Shown here: positions 25,342 through 29,055 of the stretch, one piece after another
Position numbering within the stretch: the stretch's first letter is position 1
How the letters are laid out: every line of letters starts with the position of its first letter
Assembly (NCBI GenBank): GCA_000432515.1
Contig: HF995983.1
Coordinates: forward strand, 1 to 29,055
Source of the DNA: Bacteroides sp. CAG:545
GTDB taxonomy: Bacteria > Bacteroidota > Bacteroidia > Bacteroidales > UBA932
Direction of reading: 5' to 3'
DNA length: 29,055 nucleotides
Position numbers and translations under genes: made by a program
Notes under the pieces: generated by a model
Seen by the model: the letters and a program-made list of their open reading frames with translations, nothing else
The model's database searches: none
What the model was told of the DNA's origin: nothing

Positions 25342-25364
25342 TCAGCAATAAATGATTTCTGAAT

Positions 25365-26417
25365 ATGAAGATTGAAAGCAGAATTTGGGGAAAGACTCCT
25401 GACGGAAAGGAGATTGTCCTTTACACAATTACCAATGAATCAGGCGCATCCGTTTCACTGTCGAGCGTCGGTGCCGGAATAGTTTCTGTCAATGTTCCTG
25501 ACAAGGACGGAAAACTTGCTGATGTCGTGATCGGATATGATGATCCGATGTCGTATTTCGGTGACGGACCTTGTGCCGGAAAATGCCCGGGAAGGTACGC
25601 CAACAGAATTGCGAAAGGGCATTTCACACTGGACGGAAAAGAATATACATTGCCGATAAACAATGCCTGCAATCATCTTCATGGAGGCCCTGAGGGCTTT
25701 CAGAACCAGGTGTGGGAGAGCAGAATAGATGGCGATGCTGTCGAATTCATGTACTTCTCAGAGGACGGAGAGGCTGGTTATCCGGGAAATCTCAAGGTCG
25801 TGGCACGATACACGTGGTCAGAAGAAAATGAACTTACATTGACCTTTACCGCCGAGACAGATGCTCCTACTGTGCTCAATCTTACGAACCATTCATATTT
25901 CAATCTCAACGGGGAAGGCTCAGGCACTGTGCTGAATCACATTCTGAAGCTCAATGCGTCAGAGTTCCTTCCGACTGACGAGACGCTGATACCTCTCGGT
26001 GAGCCTGCTGATGTTGCGGGGACTCCTATGGATTTCGTGATGGCAAAGCCTATCGGACAGGATATACGTGCGGATTTCCCGGCATTGAAATATGGCAAGG
26101 GTTATGACAACTGCTTCGTGATTGACGGAGCTGAGCCTGACCAGATTCAGGCAGCTGCAGAGCTGTATTCTCCGGAAAGCGGAAGATTGCTCGAGGTGCT
26201 GACTACCCAACCGGGCGTGCAGGTTTACACAGGAAACTGGCTTGAGGGATGTCCTGCGGGCAAGAATGGTCATATTTATCACGATTATGATGCAGTAGCT
26301 ATCGAATGTCAGCATTATCCAGATTCTCCTAATGAAAGTGATTATCCTTCTACGGTTCTCAGACCGGGCGAGGTATATGGACAGGCGATTGTCTTTGCTT
26401 TTTCAGTAAGAAAGTAA
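25365..26417 (+). CDS. galM: Aldose 1-epimerase (galactose mutarotase)
   Basis: Interconverts alpha and beta anomers of galactose and related aldoses, feeding galactokinase. The 350-residue protein has the GalM blocks in order: GRYANRIAKGHFTLDG (76-91), NHLHGGPEGF (103-112, substrate His), LTNHSYFNLNG (173-183, catalytic His H176), QPGVQVYTGNW (282-292) and AIECQHYPDSPN (312-323, catalytic base Glu E314). No signal peptide is visible, so it is cytosolic, unlike some Bacteroidetes GalM proteins. It lies 23 bp after the thioredoxin-like gene and 6 bp before thyA, so it is probably co-transcribed with thyA-folA, a functionally unrelated pair. Confidence 0.95.
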   Translation: MKIESRIWGKTPDGKEIVLYTITNESGASVSLSSVGAGIVSVNVPDKDGKLADVVIGYDDPMSYFGDGPCAGKCPGRYANRIAKGHFTLDGKEYTLPINNACNHLHGGPEGFQNQVWESRIDGDAVEFMYFSEDGEAGYPGNLKVVARYTWSEENELTLTFTAETDAPTVLNLTNHSYFNLNGEGSGTVLNHILKLNASEFLPTDETLIPLGEPADVAGTPMDFVMAKPIGQDIRADFPALKYGKGYDNCFVIDGAEPDQIQAAAELYSPESGRLLEVLTTQPGVQVYTGNWLEGCPAGKNGHIYHDYDAVAIECQHYPDSPNESDYPSTVLRPGEVYGQAIVFAFSVRK

Positions 26418-26423
26418 CTGCTT

Positions 26424-27218
26424 ATGAGACAGTATCTTGACCTGTTGCGCCATATCAGAAAGGATGGCGTGGTAAAGCACGACCGCACGGGTGTCGGCAC
26501 ACAGAGCGTGTTCGGATACCAGATGCGTTTCGACCTATCGGAAGGGTTTCCGCTGCTGACCACCAAGAAAGTTCACCTCAAGTCCATAATATATGAACTG
26601 CTGTGGTTTATAGCAGGTGATACGAATATCAAGTATCTGAAGGACCACGGCGTGTCCATCTGGGATGAATGGGCCGATGAAAACGGCGATTTGGGCCCTG
26701 TCTATGGGCATCAGTGGAGAAGTTGGCCGGCTCCTGACGGACGGAGCATTGACCAGCTGTCACAAGTCATTGACCAGATTCGGAACAATCCTGATTCCCG
26801 CAGGATGATCGTCTCAGCGTGGAATCCGGGTGAGGTGGACAAGATGGCGCTTCCGCCGTGTCATTGCCTTTTCCAGTTTTACGTTGCGGAAGGCAAACTG
26901 TCCTGCCAGCTGTATCAGCGCAGTGCCGACACCTTCCTCGGCGTGCCGTTCAATATCGCATCCTACGCGCTTCTGACAATGATGATTGCGCAGGTTTGCG
27001 GACTCCAGCCGGGGGAGTTCATCCATACCACGGGCGATACGCATATCTATCTGAATCACTTCGAGCAGGTGGATTTGCAACTGTCTAGGGAACCTCGTCC
27101 GTTGCCGGTTATGAAACTGAATCCCGATGTGAAGAGCATCTTCGATTTCAAGTACGAGGACTTTACGCTTGAAGGTTACGACCCGTGGCCTGCGATCAAG
27201 GCCCCGGTGGCAGTATAG
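26424..27218 (+). CDS. thyA: Thymidylate synthase
   Basis: Converts dUMP and methylene-tetrahydrofolate to dTMP and dihydrofolate. The 264-residue length equals that of E. coli ThyA, and the nucleophile C146 falls at the same number (LPPCHCLFQFYV). Other family marks are the phosphate-binding RTGVGTQSVFG near residue 21, WFIAGDTNIKYL, YGHQWRSWP, SRRMIVSAWNP, CQLYQRSADTFLGVPFN and the C-terminal DPWPAIKAPVAV. It starts 6 bp after galM and is followed after 17 bp by folA, the enzyme that reduces its dihydrofolate product. Confidence 0.98.
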   Translation: MRQYLDLLRHIRKDGVVKHDRTGVGTQSVFGYQMRFDLSEGFPLLTTKKVHLKSIIYELLWFIAGDTNIKYLKDHGVSIWDEWADENGDLGPVYGHQWRSWPAPDGRSIDQLSQVIDQIRNNPDSRRMIVSAWNPGEVDKMALPPCHCLFQFYVAEGKLSCQLYQRSADTFLGVPFNIASYALLTMMIAQVCGLQPGEFIHTTGDTHIYLNHFEQVDLQLSREPRPLPVMKLNPDVKSIFDFKYEDFTLEGYDPWPAIKAPVAV

Positions 27219-27235
27219 GTTTTATTTTCAGGACA

Positions 27236-27751
27236 ATGCAGAAGAATATCATAGCGGCGGTTGCCGACAATATGGCGATAGGCCGTGACAATGAACTGTT
27301 ATGGCACATCTCAGCGGACATGAAGTATTTCCGCAGACTAACAATGGGCTGTCCCATCATAATGGGCTATAAGACATGGCTTTCCATCGGCCGCCCCCTT
27401 CCAGGCCGCCGGAACATTGTCATAACCAAAAGTCATTTCGATGCCCCTGAAAGCGTGGTGCAGGTGCCTGACGTCGCCTCCGCTTTCGCTGCCGCGCAAG
27501 AGATTCAGACCGCTGCTGCGCAATGTTCTGCAGGTCAATGTTTTATTATCGGCGGTGCGAAGACGTATGAGCGCACGTTGGCCCAGGCGGACAAGCTCTA
27601 CATCACCCATGTCCATACCTCAGTCCCCGATGCCGACGCCTTCTTCCCTGCCATCGACCCTGCCGTCTGGACATTGCAGTCAGAAACCACTCCTGAAACC
27701 GACCCTGAGAACGGCCTTCAATATTCCTTCGCCGTGTACGTCAGAAAATAA
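27236..27751 (+). CDS. folA: Dihydrofolate reductase
   Basis: NADPH-dependent reduction of dihydrofolate to tetrahydrofolate, closing the cycle with thyA just upstream. The 171-residue protein shows IIAAVADNMAIGRDNELLWH at the N-terminus, the substrate-binding acid D in HISADMKYFR, the cofactor-binding IMGYKTWLSIGRPLPGR (Tyr where Arg is more usual after IMG), and FIIGGAKTYERTL. The ATG at 27236 is preferred to the upstream frame from 27185, which overlaps thyA and adds residues not seen in DHFRs. Trimethoprim sensitivity cannot be judged from this sequence. Confidence 0.95.
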   Translation: MQKNIIAAVADNMAIGRDNELLWHISADMKYFRRLTMGCPIIMGYKTWLSIGRPLPGRRNIVITKSHFDAPESVVQVPDVASAFAAAQEIQTAAAQCSAGQCFIIGGAKTYERTLAQADKLYITHVHTSVPDADAFFPAIDPAVWTLQSETTPETDPENGLQYSFAVYVRK

Positions 27752-27783
27752 GCAAAATCATTAAATAATTAAGTTGAACCAAT

Positions 27784-28512
27784 ATGAAAACACTATTGAA
27801 AAGAGCATTGCTCTCAATTACCGCTTTTGTGGCACTTGCATTCACAATGAATGCTCAGCAGTATCAAGACGTCGTTTATCTGAAGAACGGAAGCGTCATT
27901 CATGGCATTATAACTGAGCAGATTCCGAATCAAAGCCTGAAAATTGAGACGAAAGACGGAAGTGTGTTTATCTGCGATATGAATGATGTGGCGAAGATTA
28001 CGAAGGATTTTCAAGTCAATGAGGAAAAGAATCAAGGGAGAGAATACGGATGGGTGTCGGCTCCACGTTATCGTGGTTTTGTAGGTGAATCTCTTGTATT
28101 TGGTGTTGAAGATACTGAGGATACCAGAAGCCAGATTTTTACATCGCACGGATGCCAAATCAATCCTTATCTATATGTTGGAGGTGGACTTGCTGTCAAT
28201 TACTGGATTGAGGACGAGTCATTTAATATCCCGGTTTTCGCACATATACGCAGTGAAATACATAAGGCATATAATAAAAGAGTGTCTCCGTACCTTGAAA
28301 CGAGAATAGGATATAGTGTCGGGGATATAGAGGGCTTCTTCTGTGCGCCGGCAGCTGGATGTCACATATATTTTGGAAAGTCGAAGATGGGACTCAGTTT
28401 CGGCATTGGCTATAACTTGCAACTCGCCAAAGTATCTTACAGTTATGGTTCAGGATATCCAGTTGACGAAAATTTCGGTGGGGTATCAATCTCTGTAGCA
28501 TTCGACTTTTAG
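27784..28512 (+). CDS. Small exported outer-membrane protein, function unknown
   Basis: A 242-residue protein with a Sec signal (about residues 1-24, cleavage near MNAQ). The mature N-terminus (YLKNGSVIHGIITEQIPNQS, followed by a DGSVF turn and a DVAKI segment) is a short beta-rich module that recurs at the N-terminus of various Bacteroidetes exported proteins. The C-terminal part has alternating strands with Gly and aromatics (YVGGGLAVNYWI, LSFGIGYNLQL, GGVSISVAFDF) and ends in Phe, the pattern of a small outer-membrane barrel. It sits 32 bp after folA but is functionally unrelated, and it is followed by two hairpin repeats that may end its transcript. Confidence 0.75.
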   Translation: MKTLLKRALLSITAFVALAFTMNAQQYQDVVYLKNGSVIHGIITEQIPNQSLKIETKDGSVFICDMNDVAKITKDFQVNEEKNQGREYGWVSAPRYRGFVGESLVFGVEDTEDTRSQIFTSHGCQINPYLYVGGGLAVNYWIEDESFNIPVFAHIRSEIHKAYNKRVSPYLETRIGYSVGDIEGFFCAPAAGCHIYFGKSKMGLSFGIGYNLQLAKVSYSYGSGYPVDENFGGVSISVAFDF

Positions 28513-28531
28513 TTCGGTAATAATCTACTTT

Positions 28532-28571
28532 CAACTTGTCCGTGAAACCCCGCCTTTTTCCGGACAAGTTG
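28532..28571. repeat. Hairpin repeat unit 1 (TTGTCCG/CGGACAA)
   Basis: The perfect 11-bp inverted repeat CAACTTGTCCG (28532-28542) and CGGACAAGTTG (28561-28571) encloses an 18-nt loop. It lies 19 bases after the stop of the preceding gene and may serve as its terminator, although no long T-run follows. It is homologous to unit 2, 49 bp downstream. Confidence 0.75.
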
Positions 28572-28581
28572 TATTTTGAAT

Positions 28582-28620
28582 AACTTGTCCGTAGAAAGGC
28601 TACTTTTTACGGACAAAATT
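28582..28620. repeat. Hairpin repeat unit 2 (TTGTCCGTA/TACGGACAA)
   Basis: The 9-bp inverted repeat TTGTCCGTA (28585-28593) and TACGGACAA (28608-28616) has a 14-nt loop. Aligned with unit 1 it shares AACTTGTCCGT at the left, GAAA and CTTTTT inside the loop, and CGGACAA at the right, so the two units are diverged tandem copies of one element. Confidence 0.75.
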
Positions 28621-28693
28621 CATTTAAATGTGCAACCTGAATCAGGAATATGCTATTTTCATAGAAAACGGATAGCCGGACAGAAAAAAGCAC

Positions 28694-28701
28694 TAACTTT
28701 G
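28694..28701 (+). promoter_or_regulatory. Candidate -7 box (TAACTTTG) for the YfhO-like gene
   Basis: A perfect TAnnTTTG match 23 bp upstream of the ATG at 28725, implying a short leader of about 17 nt. No TTTG is found at the usual -33 distance. Confidence 0.45.
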
Positions 28702-28724
28702 TGGGTAAAAAAATATAGGCAAAG

Positions 28725-29055
28725 ATGCAGAAGATTTGGAAAAAGGCCCTGGTTTATGTGGGCATCGTAGCGCTCTTTTTGGCACTGGCGTATGGATTCG
28801 TGCCACAAGTGCTTGGCGGAAAGATAGTTAACCAGAGCGATATATCAGGTTATGTGGGAATGGCTCATGAAGCCAATGAGTGGAACGCGGCACACCCGGA
28901 TGACCGTACCGCCTGGACCAATTCCATGTTCGGCGGAATGCCTACCACGATGATAACCGGCAATCCAGAGGGCGACTGGACCCAGAAAATCTATGACGCA
29001 TTTCTGCTCGGACGTCGTCCCGCAACTTATCTGTTCATCGCATTGCTCGGCGCAT
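28725..29055 (+). CDS. YfhO-like multipass membrane protein, N-terminal part (runs off the window)
   Basis: The frame is open from the ATG at 28725 to the last base, about 110 codons. The N-terminus has one membrane segment (ALVYVGIVALFLALAYGFVP), then a periplasmic-like loop with QSDISGYVGMAHEANEW and TAWTNSMFGGMPTTMITG, and the start of a second hydrophobic segment (PATYLFIALLGA). This loop pattern is typical of large Bacteroidetes membrane proteins annotated as YfhO family, which are thought to act in glycosylation or lipid-linked sugar transfer. The rest of the gene lies outside the window, so the call rests on the N-terminus only. Confidence 0.7.
   Translation, partial: MQKIWKKALVYVGIVALFLALAYGFVPQVLGGKIVNQSDISGYVGMAHEANEWNAAHPDDRTAWTNSMFGGMPTTMITGNPEGDWTQKIYDAFLLGRRPATYLFIALLGA

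Noticed and set aside
16238..26417. galK and galM as parts of one galactose operon
   Set aside because: About 8 kb with genes on both strands lies between them, and galT and galE are absent.
28576..28770. 64-codon plus-strand open frame before the YfhO-like gene
   Set aside because: It runs across hairpin unit 2 and the -7 box and overlaps the better-supported start at 28725 in another frame.
1..29055. CRISPR array, tRNA or rRNA genes, insertion sequences, prophage
   Set aside because: No regular direct-repeat array, no tRNA cloverleaf or rRNA-like stretch, and no transposase, integrase or phage structural protein was found in any frame.

Overview
The window reads as a chromosomal segment of a member of the Bacteroidetes, most likely Bacteroidales; the family cannot be fixed from the sequence alone. 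Four observations point there. Several genes are preceded by the Bacteroidetes -7 promoter box TAnnTTTG and few have a Shine-Dalgarno sequence. The fumarate reductase/succinate dehydrogenase subunits are of the Bacteroidetes B-type. The order coaX, outer-membrane protein, TPR protein, lptC, ppiD resembles that seen in this phylum. Many products carry Sec or lipoprotein signals ending in -AQ or -C. No phage, transposase, CRISPR, rRNA or tRNA gene was found, and no gene-free stretch exceeds 300 bases (the longest is 4010-4275).

Layout. Positions 1-4009, minus strand: a terminator, frdB-frdA (respiratory fumarate reductase/succinate dehydrogenase without an adjacent cytochrome b gene) and ruvB (Holliday-junction helicase). 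A 266-bp divergent gap with a repeated TGTTGATA word separates ruvB from the plus-strand series mfd, coaX, an outer-membrane beta-barrel protein, a TPR protein, lptC and ppiD (4276-13676). That series is tightly spaced, partly overlapping, and closed by a strong terminator. It combines transcription-coupled repair, CoA synthesis and envelope assembly (LPS export, periplasmic folding). A structured palindromic element (13748-13888) lies between this terminator and the end of ychF.

Positions 13900-22541 alternate in strand: ychF (-), a secreted endonuclease/exonuclease/phosphatase-family protein (+), galK (+), a CpXC-domain zinc-ribbon-like protein (-), a YeiH-type transporter (+), and a 1031-residue surface protein (-) that appears to join a HEXXH metallopeptidase-like domain, a beta-propeller and an outer-membrane beta-barrel. 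Positions 22632-27751 are co-directional: a Na+/phosphate cotransporter with a PhoU tail, overlapping a thioredoxin-like lipoprotein, then galM, thyA and folA. thyA and folA form a functional pair, because DHFR recycles the dihydrofolate made by thymidylate synthase. The window ends with a small outer-membrane protein, two tandem copies of a hairpin repeat, and the first 110 codons of a YfhO-like membrane protein.

Most of the window is ordinary core genome. The parts most worth a second look are the three-domain surface protein, the two intergenic palindromic elements, the missing frdC, the repeated word between ruvB and mfd, and the uncharacterised OMP/TPR pair in the lptC-ppiD cluster.
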